DNA of 55,572 bases from Patescibacteria group bacterium. GTDB taxonomy: Bacteria; Patescibacteriota; Patescibacteriia; 2-12-FULL-60-25. Below are positions 35,206-43,790 of this stretch, one piece after another. The translations under genes and the position numbers were made by a program. Below the pieces are notes generated by a model. That model saw nothing but the letters and a program-made list of their open reading frames with translations, was not told where the DNA came from and made no database searches. The stretch spans positions 15,298 through 70,869 of the forward strand of contig JAGOUY010000010.1 of assembly GCA_018061025.1 (NCBI GenBank), given 5' to 3'. Every line of letters starts with the position of its first letter. Positions within the stretch are counted from its first letter, which is position 1.

Positions 35206-35232
35206 CTAGCACTCAAATACGCCGAGTGCTAA
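35206..35232 (-). promoter_or_regulatory. CIRCE operator of the hrcA-dnaK operon
   Basis: CTAGCACTC - 9 nt - GAGTGCTAA, one base off the consensus. It lies 3 nt upstream of the hrcA ATG and just downstream of the -10 box, where HrcA would block transcription. Confidence 0.93.
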
Positions 35233-35236
35233 TACC

Positions 35237-35265
35237 ACTATAAAAAGTTCTCGAGAGCATGTCAA
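35237..35265 (-). promoter_or_regulatory. sigma-70 promoter of hrcA-grpE-hsp20-dnaK
   Basis: Minus strand TTGACA (35265-35260), 17-nt spacer, TATAGT (35242-35237). Start of transcription should fall inside the CIRCE site. Confidence 0.88.
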
Positions 35266-35276
35266 GACAAAAAACC

Positions 35277-36512
35277 TTACTCGTACCGTAACGACTCAAT
35301 CGGGTTAAGGGTTGCGGCGCGACGAGCAGGATAATATCCGAATACTAAGCCAATAAACGCAGACACGCTAAAGGCTAAAATAACCCCATTTAATGGGAAA
35401 ACAAAGGCCCATCCCTCCTGGAATTGATTGATAATTTGAATCGCGATGACCGACAGAGCAAGTCCAAACACGACCCCTATCGCTCCTCCAACCAACGTCA
35501 ACATAAGCGCCTCCATCAAAAACTGGCCCAAGACATCCCGACGCGTCGCTCCTAAGGCCTTACGCAACCCAATCTCCTGGGTACGCTCTGTCACCGTTAC
35601 AAACATAATGTTCATGATCCCAATCCCACCTACAACGAGAGAGATAGCCGCGATTGATCCCAGCAATGTCTGCAAGACCGTCCCAATCATGGCCGCACTC
35701 CGCGCCGCGTCTTCCTGTGAGGCTACTTGAAAATCATCTTTCGATAAGATGCCCTGAGGATTATCCAAATTGTGTGTATCGCGTAACACTAAGCGCGTCC
35801 GCTCCTTGGCCGCATTCACAGACAACCCTTTAGGAGTGAGGGAAATAAAATTGATACGCTCACGATTATACTGCTCTAAAACCGCCGTAACTGGCACATA
35901 CACCTGGTCATCCAACTTCGTAAAAAACCGCGTTCCACCTACCGCCATTACCCCTACAACGCGATAGGTACGCCGACCCAACTTCACACTCTTCCCCAAT
36001 GGATCATTCTCACTAAACAGTTTTTTGGCGACCGTTGCTCCCAACACAATCACCCGTGAACGACTAGCCACATCTTCATCCGTGACAAAGCGACCTTTGG
36101 CCACCACCGATTTAAAAATTCGCGTCTCATCCTCCGTCGTGCCAGAAATGGGGGCAAACACATTCACTCCATTCGCGCTGACGACATCATTCGCAATTGA
36201 GGCTCCATTCACATACTCAACCCATGGCTCACGTCGCAACTGTTCGAAATCCTGGATCGTCAATGTTTGTTTCACACTCGCTTCCGGCGGCCCTCCACGG
36301 TCGTCATCCCCTTTTCCATTGGCGACAAAAATAAGGTTTGACCCAAAGGAAGCCACTTGAGATAACAAGAACGATTCAGCCGCCTGTCCAATCGCCAGCG
36401 TCAAAATAACCGAGGCGATTCCAATGATAATACCAAGCATCGTCAAAACGGCGCGTCCTTTGGTACGCAACAAACTTTTAAGGGAGAGAGAAAAAATATC
36501 TGGAAGCGTCAT
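35277..36512 (-). CDS. MacB-like ABC transporter permease (second copy)
   Basis: The ATG at 36512, 4 nt after the upstream permease, gives 411 residues. MacB_PCD/FtsX layout: a first helix (VLTMLGIIIGIASVILTLAI), a periplasmic domain of about 230 residues (SGTTEDETRIFKSVVAKGRF, VSQEDAARS-like VASQEDAARSAAMIG), then three helices with the conserved GGIGIMNIMFVTVTERTQEI, GLRKALGATRRDVLGQFLME. It lacks its own ATPase domain and relies on the protein at 37941-38660. Paired with the first permease it may form a heterodimer. Export substrate unknown. Confidence 0.9.
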   Translation of the reverse strand: MTLPDIFSLSLKSLLRTKGRAVLTMLGIIIGIASVILTLAIGQAAESFLLSQVASFGSNLIFVANGKGDDDRGGPPEASVKQTLTIQDFEQLRREPWVEYVNGASIANDVVSANGVNVFAPISGTTEDETRIFKSVVAKGRFVTDEDVASRSRVIVLGATVAKKLFSENDPLGKSVKLGRRTYRVVGVMAVGGTRFFTKLDDQVYVPVTAVLEQYNRERINFISLTPKGLSVNAAKERTRLVLRDTHNLDNPQGILSKDDFQVASQEDAARSAAMIGTVLQTLLGSIAAISLVVGGIGIMNIMFVTVTERTQEIGLRKALGATRRDVLGQFLMEALMLTLVGGAIGVVFGLALSVIAIQIINQFQEGWAFVFPLNGVILAFSVSAFIGLVFGYYPARRAATLNPIESLRYE

Positions 36513-36516
36513 ATAG

Positions 36517-37737
36517 CTATTCTTTTCTAAGCGCCTCAATTGGCCGCAAACTCGAGGCTTTACGCGCTGGAGCAAAGCCAAACACCAATCCAATCAAAGA
36601 CGATACGCCAACCCCAAGCACAACGCCACGAATAGAGATTTGGAATGTCCAGCCTTCTTGAAAAGAACTAATAATCGCGATCGCCAACCACGTTAACCCA
36701 ATTCCAAGCAATACGCCGATCACCCCACCCAACGTCGTTAAAAACACCGCTTCTGCTAAAAACTGCGCCAAGACATCCGCTCGCCGCGCTCCAATCGCCT
36801 TACGCAACCCAATCTCTCGAGTACGCTCCGTCACAGCCACATACATGATATTCATGATCCCAATCCCGCCCACAATCAAAGAGATGGCTGCAATTGAAGT
36901 CAAAAGGATCTGCAAAATACTCGTAATTTCTCCCGCACTCCGTGCCGCATCCTCTTGACTCGTCACGCGAAAATCATCATCTTCCACCTTCTCAATCCGA
37001 TGCTGGTCACGCACGACCTGCTGGATCATGCGTTTCGCTTGCGGTAACGGAAGAAATGTACGCACCGAAATACTCGATAAATAGCGTTTATTATATAAAT
37101 CCATCGCCGCTGTTACCGGTACATAGATGTTTTGATCTAGGTTTTGAAACGATTGCGTTCCCGCACGCTCCATAACTCCAACCACTCGAAATGACTGCGT
37201 GCCGATCTTCACTTGGCGTCCAATCGCCGATTCTTGTCCAAATGATTTCTTTACAATATCTGATCCTAACACTGCTACGCGAGCCCGCGCATCCACATCT
37301 TCACGGGTAAAAAAACTCCCTTTTGCCACACGCCGATCATATAAATCCACTTCATCTTCCGTCGTCCCAAATACCTGGACGGCGCTTTCTTGGCCATTTG
37401 CAACCACCGTATCGCCCTGGGATACAGCTCCCGTAATATCCTTCATCCAAGGCTGGAGCCGCAATTTACGGTAATCTGTTAACGTCAGCGTCTCTTTCAC
37501 AAAGGCGGTCGGAACATCACGTGCCTCCTCACGATCCGCCCCATTTTGCAAGGTTAAAATGTCCGATCCCAACGAAGATACTTGCCCCAAAATATAGCGC
37601 TGTGCCGCTTCCCCAATCGAAAGGACGAGGATAACAGACATCACCCCAATAATAATCCCCAGCATGGTGAGTGCCGTTCGCCCTTTCGTCCGCCGCAAAC
37701 TCTGCGACGCACTCAAAAATAAATCAGAGATAAACAT
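36517..37737 (-). CDS. MacB-like ABC transporter permease (first copy)
   Basis: 406 residues, paralogue of the gene after it. A first helix (ALTMLGIIIGVMSVILVLSI), a periplasmic domain (VFGTTEDEVDLYDRRVAKGS, DDFRVTSQEDAARSAGEITS) and three C-terminal helices with GGIGIMNIMYVAVTERTREI, GLRKAIGARRADVLAQFLAE. MacB-type proteins work mechanically, using cytoplasmic ATP to move material in the periplasm or out of the cell together with a MacA-type adaptor. It is separated from the ATPase gene by element B (200 nt), so its expression may differ from the ATPase. Confidence 0.9.
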   Translation of the reverse strand: MFISDLFLSASQSLRRTKGRTALTMLGIIIGVMSVILVLSIGEAAQRYILGQVSSLGSDILTLQNGADREEARDVPTAFVKETLTLTDYRKLRLQPWMKDITGAVSQGDTVVANGQESAVQVFGTTEDEVDLYDRRVAKGSFFTREDVDARARVAVLGSDIVKKSFGQESAIGRQVKIGTQSFRVVGVMERAGTQSFQNLDQNIYVPVTAAMDLYNKRYLSSISVRTFLPLPQAKRMIQQVVRDQHRIEKVEDDDFRVTSQEDAARSAGEITSILQILLTSIAAISLIVGGIGIMNIMYVAVTERTREIGLRKAIGARRADVLAQFLAEAVFLTTLGGVIGVLLGIGLTWLAIAIISSFQEGWTFQISIRGVVLGVGVSSLIGLVFGFAPARKASSLRPIEALRKE

Positions 37738-37760
37738 ACGATTAGATCCCTTCCTCTCCC

Positions 37761-37938
37761 CATCTAGGGCTCACGCTCCTGCACTTTTTTCTAGTGACTG
37801 CTGTCTGAGCAAGGAGCCAACACCGTTGCGGTCGAGTTGCCGTTGCAGGTGTTGGCTCCGGTCCACCAGAAAGAGCTCATGGTGGAATGCGAGTTCAGTC
37901 GCTAGAAAAAAGTGCAGGAGCGTGAGCCCATCGCCTAT
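37761..37938. repeat. stem-bounded structured element B (A/B/C type)
   Basis: Bounded by CATCTAGGGCTC and GAGCCCATCGCCTAT. Bases 37767-37800 pair with 37896-37929 (34 bp, one G-T). The 95-nt core 37801-37895 matches A and C; its inner stem CCAACACC/GGTGTTGG replaces CGATGCC/GGCATCG of A. It begins 3 nt after the ATPase stop and sits inside an otherwise continuous export operon. Confidence 0.92.
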
Positions 37939-37940
37939 CT

Positions 37941-38660
37941 CTATTTCAAAACCGCATCATCCGTAAGCGTGCGGCGCTTCTCAACCGGTTTATCGGACAA
38001 AAGAAGTCCATCACGCAACGTAATAACACGCTCTGCATATTCTGCCGTATACGTCTCGTGCGTCACGAGGATAATCGTATGCCCTTGCTGGTTAAGCTTA
38101 AGCAGCATATCCATCACGGCTTTTCCGGACTTAGAGTCAAGGTTCCCCGTTGGCTCATCCGCAAAAATCACGGAGGGATTCCGTACCAAGGCACGCGCAA
38201 TCGCCACGCGCTGACGCTCACCTCCCGACAATTGGTTAGAGAGGTTCTGTAAACGATGACTAAGACCAACCACATCCAACGCTTTCTTCGCCATCTCATC
38301 ACGCTCACCTACGGGAACCTTAGAATACAATAATGGGAGTTTTACATTCTCAAGCACACTTGTTTTTGGCAGTAAGTGGAAGGCTTGAAAAATAAACCCA
38401 ATCTTTTCTCCACGAAACACCGCGTAATCATCATCAGATAAGGTCGATACATCCTGGTCCCCAAAGAAATATTTTCCCGTGCTTGGGCTATCCAGAAAGC
38501 CTAGGATCTGCATGAGCGTCGATTTTCCAGATCCAGACGGTCCCATGATGGCCAAAAACTGGCCTTTTGGAACGGTAAAGCTCACCCCATGCAACACTGG
38601 AGTACCAACCCCATCATTCACGTATTCTTTTGTTAGGTTTTCAATGCGGATAAGATCCAT
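37941..38660 (-). CDS. MacB/LolD-type ABC transporter ATPase
   Basis: 239 residues. Walker A GPSGSGKSTLMQILG (about 39-53), Q-loop FIFQAFHLLP, signature LSGGERQRVAIARAL (about 144-158), Walker B VIFADEPTGNLDSKSG and H-loop ILVTHE. The LDxPTxG-like FLDSPSTGKYFFGDQDVSTL after Walker A is usual in the MacB/LolD/FtsE branch. It powers the two permeases at 35277-37737. The gene starts 8 nt after the adaptor gene, forming an adaptor-ATPase unit. Confidence 0.95.
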   Translation of the reverse strand: MDLIRIENLTKEYVNDGVGTPVLHGVSFTVPKGQFLAIMGPSGSGKSTLMQILGFLDSPSTGKYFFGDQDVSTLSDDDYAVFRGEKIGFIFQAFHLLPKTSVLENVKLPLLYSKVPVGERDEMAKKALDVVGLSHRLQNLSNQLSGGERQRVAIARALVRNPSVIFADEPTGNLDSKSGKAVMDMLLKLNQQGHTIILVTHETYTAEYAERVITLRDGLLLSDKPVEKRRTLTDDAVLK

Positions 38661-38668
38661 AGGGAAAA

Positions 38669-40531
38669 CTATTTCGTCGCCTGCAATTTCTTATATTCAT
38701 CCGCCGTCAATTCACCCAAGATCACCTGCTGGCCAGCACTCAATCCCTCTTTGACTTCCACCTTGCCCTCATCACCACGAAGACCTAATTGAACGTTCAC
38801 ATCACGAGGCTGAGTATTCTCAAGCACGCGTACCGATACCGCACCATTTTGGTCACGCACCGCACGCGTTGGGATAAAGGTGACATCCTTTGCTTCCCCT
38901 GTCTTAATCGTAACATTCGCGGTCATCCCTGGCTTTACATCATATCCATTCGCAAGCAATTGAAAAGATGTTTTGTAGTAAATGGCATCCTGGACTTTCG
39001 TTTGGTCTGGATTCTCGGCGACAACCGTTCCCTGAAACACAATCGAATCTCCAAACGCATCCAACGTCATCGCGGCTGTTTGGCCTACGTTCACTTTGGC
39101 GATATCGGCCTCAGGGACGAGCGCTTCCACGGTATATCCTTCTGCGGCCACAAGCTGAATCACCACTTGTCCAGCGCCCATTTGTTGCCCCACGGAAGGG
39201 ATAATTTCGGCAATCGTTCCTTCAACAGGAGCCACGATGCGTCCATCATTCAAACGATCATTAGCCTGAGCAAAGGCGGTTTCTGCATCCAAGACTTGAG
39301 CACGAAGCGCCGCTACGTCCACCGCACGAGGTGGGGCTTTTTTAAGCGCCAACGATGCCTTCGCGGAATTCAAAGCCGCCAACTGAATCGATACATTCGA
39401 CTGAGCCGTTTGCACATTCGTCGTCCGGTTCGTATCGGCTTTGCGCAAATTCGTTTGCGCTGTTTCAAGAGCGTTTCGCAACTGTGCCATCGTGGTCGTC
39501 TGCGTAAGTTCCGCCGTTTGGATAGCCTGTAAAGAGCTTGCAATCGTTGTTAAATCAGCACTTACGGCCGCACGATCGGCGTCAATCGTAGAACGCTTGG
39601 TCGCAAGCTGTGATTCAGACATGGAAGGACTGATAATCGTGCCGGCCAACGTACGCTGGACCTGGTCTAAGAACCCTTGGACCTGCTGCAAAGCCACACG
39701 CGTAAGCTCAGCGGACACTTTTATATCTGTCGTAGCAGAAACACTCGTAAGAGCGTTCACACGCACCAACGCTGCTTGATAACTCACTTTCGCCCCAGGA
39801 TACAGCATCTTCGCGCGATCAAGGGACGCGCGGTCATTCAACCCAAGCGTTGCTTCATACGAATCATTAGCTGCCGTATTATCAACTCCGATAATCGCAT
39901 CGCCATCCGTCAACGCCGTTTGTGCATCACCCAACAACCCACGTAATTTTGTACGCGTATTTTCATAGCTATCACGCACCGTTTGCTCTAAACTCGCTCC
40001 AGAATTGGTAAGGTTCTTCTGAGCTGTATCAAGTGCAATTGTCGCCACCTGGTATTCATCCTGGACTGTACGCTTTGTTGATTCAACGTCTGCTAGCGCC
40101 TTGTCATACGCAGCCTGCGCTTGTTGCACCGATGCCTCGCTAATACGAATAGATTCTGGCGTTTCACCTGCTAACCGAGCATTCAGATTCGCTCGTGCCC
40201 CGGCCAAACTCGCCGAAGCACGTCCAATCGAAAACTGGATCTCTTTCATTTCAAGTTCAGCCAATAAATCGTTGGCTTTCACAATATCTCCAACTTTCAC
40301 ATTCAACGTCTGCAATTTACCCGACGTCTTAAATGATAAATCAATGCGTGACTGTGGTTTCATTTGTCCCGTCACTTCCACCGTCTGAACAACATCCCCA
40401 CGCTCAACCGCCACCGTTTCATAAAACGGCCCTTTGTTGGCATTCCGACTACGCACCACCAATCCACCTACCACGACAACACCGATCACCCCCGCCCACA
40501 ACCACTTCGACTTCAGAAATGCAGTATTCAT
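38669..40531 (-). CDS. MacA/HlyD-type periplasmic adaptor with long coiled coil
   Basis: 620 residues, longer than the 370-400 of MacA. One N-terminal membrane helix (WLWAGVIGVVVVGGLVV), the biotinyl-lipoyl half (VQTVEVTGQMKPQSRIDLSF, NVKVGDIVKANDLLAELEMK), a very long Ala/Gln/Thr-rich helical region of about 330 residues (about 95-420), the return lipoyl half (GRIVAPVEGTIAEIIPSVGQ) and beta-barrel/membrane-proximal domains. The coiled coil is longer than in Gram-negative MacA even though no outer-membrane channel is expected. It links the permeases to whatever lies outside. Confidence 0.9.
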   Translation of the reverse strand: MNTAFLKSKWLWAGVIGVVVVGGLVVRSRNANKGPFYETVAVERGDVVQTVEVTGQMKPQSRIDLSFKTSGKLQTLNVKVGDIVKANDLLAELEMKEIQFSIGRASASLAGARANLNARLAGETPESIRISEASVQQAQAAYDKALADVESTKRTVQDEYQVATIALDTAQKNLTNSGASLEQTVRDSYENTRTKLRGLLGDAQTALTDGDAIIGVDNTAANDSYEATLGLNDRASLDRAKMLYPGAKVSYQAALVRVNALTSVSATTDIKVSAELTRVALQQVQGFLDQVQRTLAGTIISPSMSESQLATKRSTIDADRAAVSADLTTIASSLQAIQTAELTQTTTMAQLRNALETAQTNLRKADTNRTTNVQTAQSNVSIQLAALNSAKASLALKKAPPRAVDVAALRAQVLDAETAFAQANDRLNDGRIVAPVEGTIAEIIPSVGQQMGAGQVVIQLVAAEGYTVEALVPEADIAKVNVGQTAAMTLDAFGDSIVFQGTVVAENPDQTKVQDAIYYKTSFQLLANGYDVKPGMTANVTIKTGEAKDVTFIPTRAVRDQNGAVSVRVLENTQPRDVNVQLGLRGDEGKVEVKEGLSAGQQVILGELTADEYKKLQATK

Positions 40532-40574
40532 AGAATAATAGTTTGATAATAATTGACGATCTCCTCTTCCATCT

Positions 40575-40747
40575 CATCTAGGGCTCGCATGTGTGTGTTT
40601 TTTCTCGTTACGCGTGTTTGAGCAAGGAGCTAAGGTCGTTGCGCATGATAGAGGCTGCAGACCTTGGCTCCGGTCCGCCACAAACAGCTTTGGCGGAATG
40701 CGAGGGGCGTAACGAGAAAAAACACACACATGCGAGCCCATCGCCTA
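40575..40747. repeat. stem-bounded structured element C (A/B/C type)
   Basis: Bounded by CATCTAGGGCTC and GAGCCCATCGCCTA. Bases 40581-40613 pair perfectly with 40707-40739 (33 bp). The 93-nt core 40614-40706 matches A and B, with CTAAGGTC/GACCTTGG as inner stem and CCGCCA/TGGCGG where A and B have CCACC/GGTGG. It lies between the AbrB-type regulator stop and the adaptor gene. Confidence 0.92.
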
Positions 40748-40752
40748 ATGTA

Positions 40753-41031
40753 TCAACCCAACGTCTCCTTCATCTGTTTCTTCATTTGCTCCATAAAATC
40801 GCGCATTTGATCCATTGGCAATAAGACAACTGGCCCATTCACCTGGTGATGCATCACCATCAATTGACTACCCGGGGATAATCCTGCCCTATCTCGGATC
40901 TCCTTAGGAATAACCACTTGCCCACGGTCTCCCATCACCGTCGAACGCACTAAATGCTGGTTTTCAGGCAAATTCTTGCCCTTTCGAACAGCAACAGGCT
41001 TGTTTCCACGTGTTGAACGTATAGAAGGCAT
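40753..41031 (-). CDS. AbrB/MazE-type (SpoVT-AbrB domain) regulator
   Basis: 92 residues. The swapped-hairpin DNA-binding domain is seen at about residues 28-75: STVMGDRGQVVIPKEIRDRA, GLSPGSQLMVMHHQVNGPVV. The basic N-terminal tail (SIRSTRGNKPVAVRKGKN) is an extension, and the C-terminus (MRDFMEQMKKQMKETLG) is a Met-rich helix. No toxin gene is beside it, so a transition-state-type regulator is more likely than an antitoxin. It heads the export operon on the minus strand. Two direct repeats over its promoter suggest it controls itself. Confidence 0.85.
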   Translation of the reverse strand: MPSIRSTRGNKPVAVRKGKNLPENQHLVRSTVMGDRGQVVIPKEIRDRAGLSPGSQLMVMHHQVNGPVVLLPMDQMRDFMEQMKKQMKETLG

Positions 41032-41037
41032 AAAATG

Positions 41038-41087
41038 TGAAAAGTATGATTTATATGAAAAGTATCAAAAACAAGCCATTTTGTCAA
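41038..41087 (-). promoter_or_regulatory. promoter and candidate operator of the AbrB-type gene
   Basis: Minus strand TTGACA (41087-41082), 17-nt spacer, TACTTT (41064-41059). Two identical copies of TGAAAAGTAT on the plus strand, 41038-41047 and 41056-41065, are 18 bp apart; one covers the -10 box and the other lies just before the ATG. Confidence 0.65.
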
Positions 41088-41142
41088 TCATCAACGACCT
41101 CCTTCGCAAGAAACACATTCTACGCTAGAGTAAGCAAATTCT

Positions 41143-42156
41143 ATGGAAACCTCTTTATTTGATTACCACCTTCCGCCAGAACGCATTGCTCAACACTCCG
41201 TTGAACCACGCGACCAGGCCAAGCTCCTCCTCCTCGATCGAAAAACAGGTGATCTCCGCAATCGCCACGTATCAGATCTCCCGAACCTGCTAAAAGAAGG
41301 TGATTTATTGGTTTTCAACGATAGCAAAGTCTTCCGCGCCCGCTTGCATGGCAAACGTGCCGGTCGCAGTCACGAACTCTTTCTTTTAAACGCACGAGAA
41401 AATGGCGAGGGCCAATGGTCAACCCTTATTAGCAATGCCAAAAAACTCCGCGAAGGCGACCTTCTCACGCTCGCTGACGGAACAATCGCGACCCTCGTAT
41501 TAAAAAATGTCGCCGAAGGAACGTGCACCTTAAACTTTCATCGTTCCAACGCCGAAGTCTTTGCCTTAACAGAGGCGCATGGCGAAATCCCAACCCCACC
41601 CTACGTCGATGGCTCAAACATGAAAACGGAAGACTATCAAACCATTTACGCAAAAAATGTCGGTTCCGTCGCAGCTCCCACGGCCGGTTTTCATTTCACG
41701 CCAGAATTACTGAAAACCCTGAAACAAAAAGGCATTGACCAAGCATTCGTAACCCTACACGTAGGCGTTGGCACCTTTCGTCCCGTAAAAGTAGAAAATG
41801 TGAAGGACCACGTGATGCACAAAGAATGGGTTCAGCTTCCAGAAACAACCGCCCGAGCCATTAATCGCACCAAAGAAAATGGCGGCCGCATCATCGCGGT
41901 TGGCACAACCACGTTACGCGTCCTCGAAACCTTCCACGGTAAAACCGGTGAGGGATGGACGGATATATTCATCACTCCGGGGTACGATATCACGACCGTT
42001 CAGGGACTCATCACAAACTTTCACCTCCCGAAATCCACCCTCCTCATGCTCGTCTCGGCCTTTGCCGGACGCGAGAACATTTTAAACGCCTACGACTACG
42101 CCATCAAAAACGAGTATCGCTTCTATTCATTTGGGGATGCAATGCTCATCACTTAA
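41143..42156 (+). CDS. queA: tRNA preQ1(34) S-adenosylmethionine ribosyltransferase-isomerase
   Basis: 337 residues, the usual QueA length. It moves and rearranges the ribose of SAM onto preQ1 already placed at tRNA position 34, giving epoxyqueuosine. Signatures are FDYHLPPERIAQHSVEPRDQ at the start, GDLLVFNDSKVFRARLHGKR, GEIPTPPYV, AAPTAGFHFTPELL, TLHVGVGTFRPVK and GLITNFHLPKSTLLMLVSAF. It depends on imported or made preQ1; two YhhQ-type transporters are at 3953-5288. No queC/D/E/F or tgt is in the window. It is read away from the export operon. Its 3' end overlaps the convergent gene by 8 nt. Confidence 0.97.
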   Translation: METSLFDYHLPPERIAQHSVEPRDQAKLLLLDRKTGDLRNRHVSDLPNLLKEGDLLVFNDSKVFRARLHGKRAGRSHELFLLNARENGEGQWSTLISNAKKLREGDLLTLADGTIATLVLKNVAEGTCTLNFHRSNAEVFALTEAHGEIPTPPYVDGSNMKTEDYQTIYAKNVGSVAAPTAGFHFTPELLKTLKQKGIDQAFVTLHVGVGTFRPVKVENVKDHVMHKEWVQLPETTARAINRTKENGGRIIAVGTTTLRVLETFHGKTGEGWTDIFITPGYDITTVQGLITNFHLPKSTLLMLVSAFAGRENILNAYDYAIKNEYRFYSFGDAMLIT

Positions 42157-43789
42157 CCCACCCCTGATTCTTGCCTTTCTCATCCGTCGGCAACGATGTA
42201 TCAACGCTCGAAGCGCGAACGTTGATCATTACATCCGAACGATTTTCCAAGGCGGTTACTTGCGCCGCTTCAAGTAAAAGGGGTACGCGGTCCCGCATGT
42301 CTTGCGTTGGCGCCAAAGAGACTTCAAACGCCGCCGTCGTATCTTCATCGGTCGCTGCCAAAAACGGTATACGCCAAACAAGCTGATCCCCTTCTTCAAC
42401 AAACTCCCCTCCATTCGGCAACGCCTTTTGTCCCGTAAACGAAACTCCGGTAGGTAATGAGGCTCTCACCTCTATTTTCGAAAGATCCGTCTCCGTCGGA
42501 GGGATTTTCCATTGGACCCAATAACGAGTCACCTGCCCTATTCGTGGAGGCAACGGTCCCGCCCCAATCTGACCACCACTCGCCGCATAATACCGCGCCT
42601 CTGTTTGCACAGACATCGGCGTCGTAATCGGAGCATCATACGCACGCACCAACTCGACTCCTTCTGAAGTTGAACGAGTCAACCACGCCATCCAACGAGG
42701 CGTTGTATTAGGGATTCCCACAACCTTCTTACCTGTATCAAGAGGCAGCGTAATTTGCGTGGTTCCAGATGCTACATCAAACCAACGCCTGCCACGTTCT
42801 GCCTGCTGCAAAAGGGGGTGGTACACCAAGACACGCAAGGGTTGGCTCGAACTCACATTCAACGTCGTAATATGCCCTGGGGTAGACGGTGACAAAGAGG
42901 CAGTAGCAACTGACTGGGAGGGGGGCGCTGACGTAAACGCAGGAAGAACCATACGTCCCAACTCAACCCCATCACACATGAGGCGCGCATAGGTTGCTTG
43001 GTACACAGACACAAAACGCTCGTCTCCAGGTCCTACATTATCAAACACTGCATCTGCCTGCACAGGAAAAAACGTTCCATAAACGATACGGGCATCCTGG
43101 CGGTCAGGAATCGCACCATCCGTCTGAACATGAAGACAAGCGAGGGAAGAATTGCCTTGGTTATGTAAACTCAAGACTTGTCGCGTATCCAGCGAACGAT
43201 CAGAGACAAACACAGACTTCAAATGCACGGCTGAACCCACGATCGGGCGTACCTCTTCTCCACTCAATAACTCTTCCCCACTCCGTACCTGAAACCCAAT
43301 CCGCGCCGAACCAGGTGGAAGAAATAACCGTACCGCTACGCGTGCATGCACCTCTTCGCCAGGCAATACATCCCCAATCAACACCTCATTGCGCGTATCT
43401 ATTTGTGGAGCAGACGAGACAATTTCTGTCCCAGCTGGCAACACCCAACGTAAACGCACATCTGGATGCACACGCCCATCTTGAGCGGAGATCTTCGCTT
43501 CAAAGGCAATCGTGGTCGCCGTAACAATCGGTGGCGAAGAAAACACGAGTCGCATCCCACTCTGGTCTTGCGGTTGCCACAAAGACAGCCATACTCCAAT
43601 TCCAAAAATTGTCACGACCAGTGCAATAATCAAAGCATCAATACCAAACAATAGGCCAGGAAAACGATACCGCTCGCGATACCGCTCACGATACCGGCGA
43701 CGTAAGCGTGACGTCACTGCCCGTGCCGGCGTAAGCGCAACCGTCACTCCCGGCAAGACAAGACCTGTACGAAGGCGGGAAGGCAGCAT
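42149..43789 (-). CDS. membrane-anchored extracellular beta-domain protein
   Basis: The ATG at 43789 follows the upstream stop by 1 nt and gives 546 residues. A basic N-terminus contains a short tandem repeat RRRYRERYRERYRF, written by 12-nt direct repeats. It is followed by one membrane helix (GIDALIIALVVTIFGIGVWL), so the remaining 480 residues face outside. Several Ig-like or DUF11-like beta modules are suggested (RLRWVLPAGTEIVSSAP, VQWKIPPTETDLSKIEVRAS, LPTGVSFTGQKALPNG). No catalytic motif is seen. It is translated with the secreted GHL15-like protein upstream; the pair may form a surface structure. Confidence 0.65.
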   Translation of the reverse strand: MLPSRLRTGLVLPGVTVALTPARAVTSRLRRRYRERYRERYRFPGLLFGIDALIIALVVTIFGIGVWLSLWQPQDQSGMRLVFSSPPIVTATTIAFEAKISAQDGRVHPDVRLRWVLPAGTEIVSSAPQIDTRNEVLIGDVLPGEEVHARVAVRLFLPPGSARIGFQVRSGEELLSGEEVRPIVGSAVHLKSVFVSDRSLDTRQVLSLHNQGNSSLACLHVQTDGAIPDRQDARIVYGTFFPVQADAVFDNVGPGDERFVSVYQATYARLMCDGVELGRMVLPAFTSAPPSQSVATASLSPSTPGHITTLNVSSSQPLRVLVYHPLLQQAERGRRWFDVASGTTQITLPLDTGKKVVGIPNTTPRWMAWLTRSTSEGVELVRAYDAPITTPMSVQTEARYYAASGGQIGAGPLPPRIGQVTRYWVQWKIPPTETDLSKIEVRASLPTGVSFTGQKALPNGGEFVEEGDQLVWRIPFLAATDEDTTAAFEVSLAPTQDMRDRVPLLLEAAQVTALENRSDVMINVRASSVDTSLPTDEKGKNQGWVK

Positions 43790-43790
43790 A

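Noticed and set aside
37761..40747. Integron attC sites (variable palindromes directly after stop codons)
   Set aside because: The end sequences do not give the RYYYAAC/GTTRRRY core sites, stems are near-perfect and over 30 bp, flanking genes lie on both strands, and no integron integrase is in the window.
40753..41031. MazE antitoxin
   Set aside because: No MazF/PemK-like toxin gene lies next to it; the neighbours are an export operon and queA.
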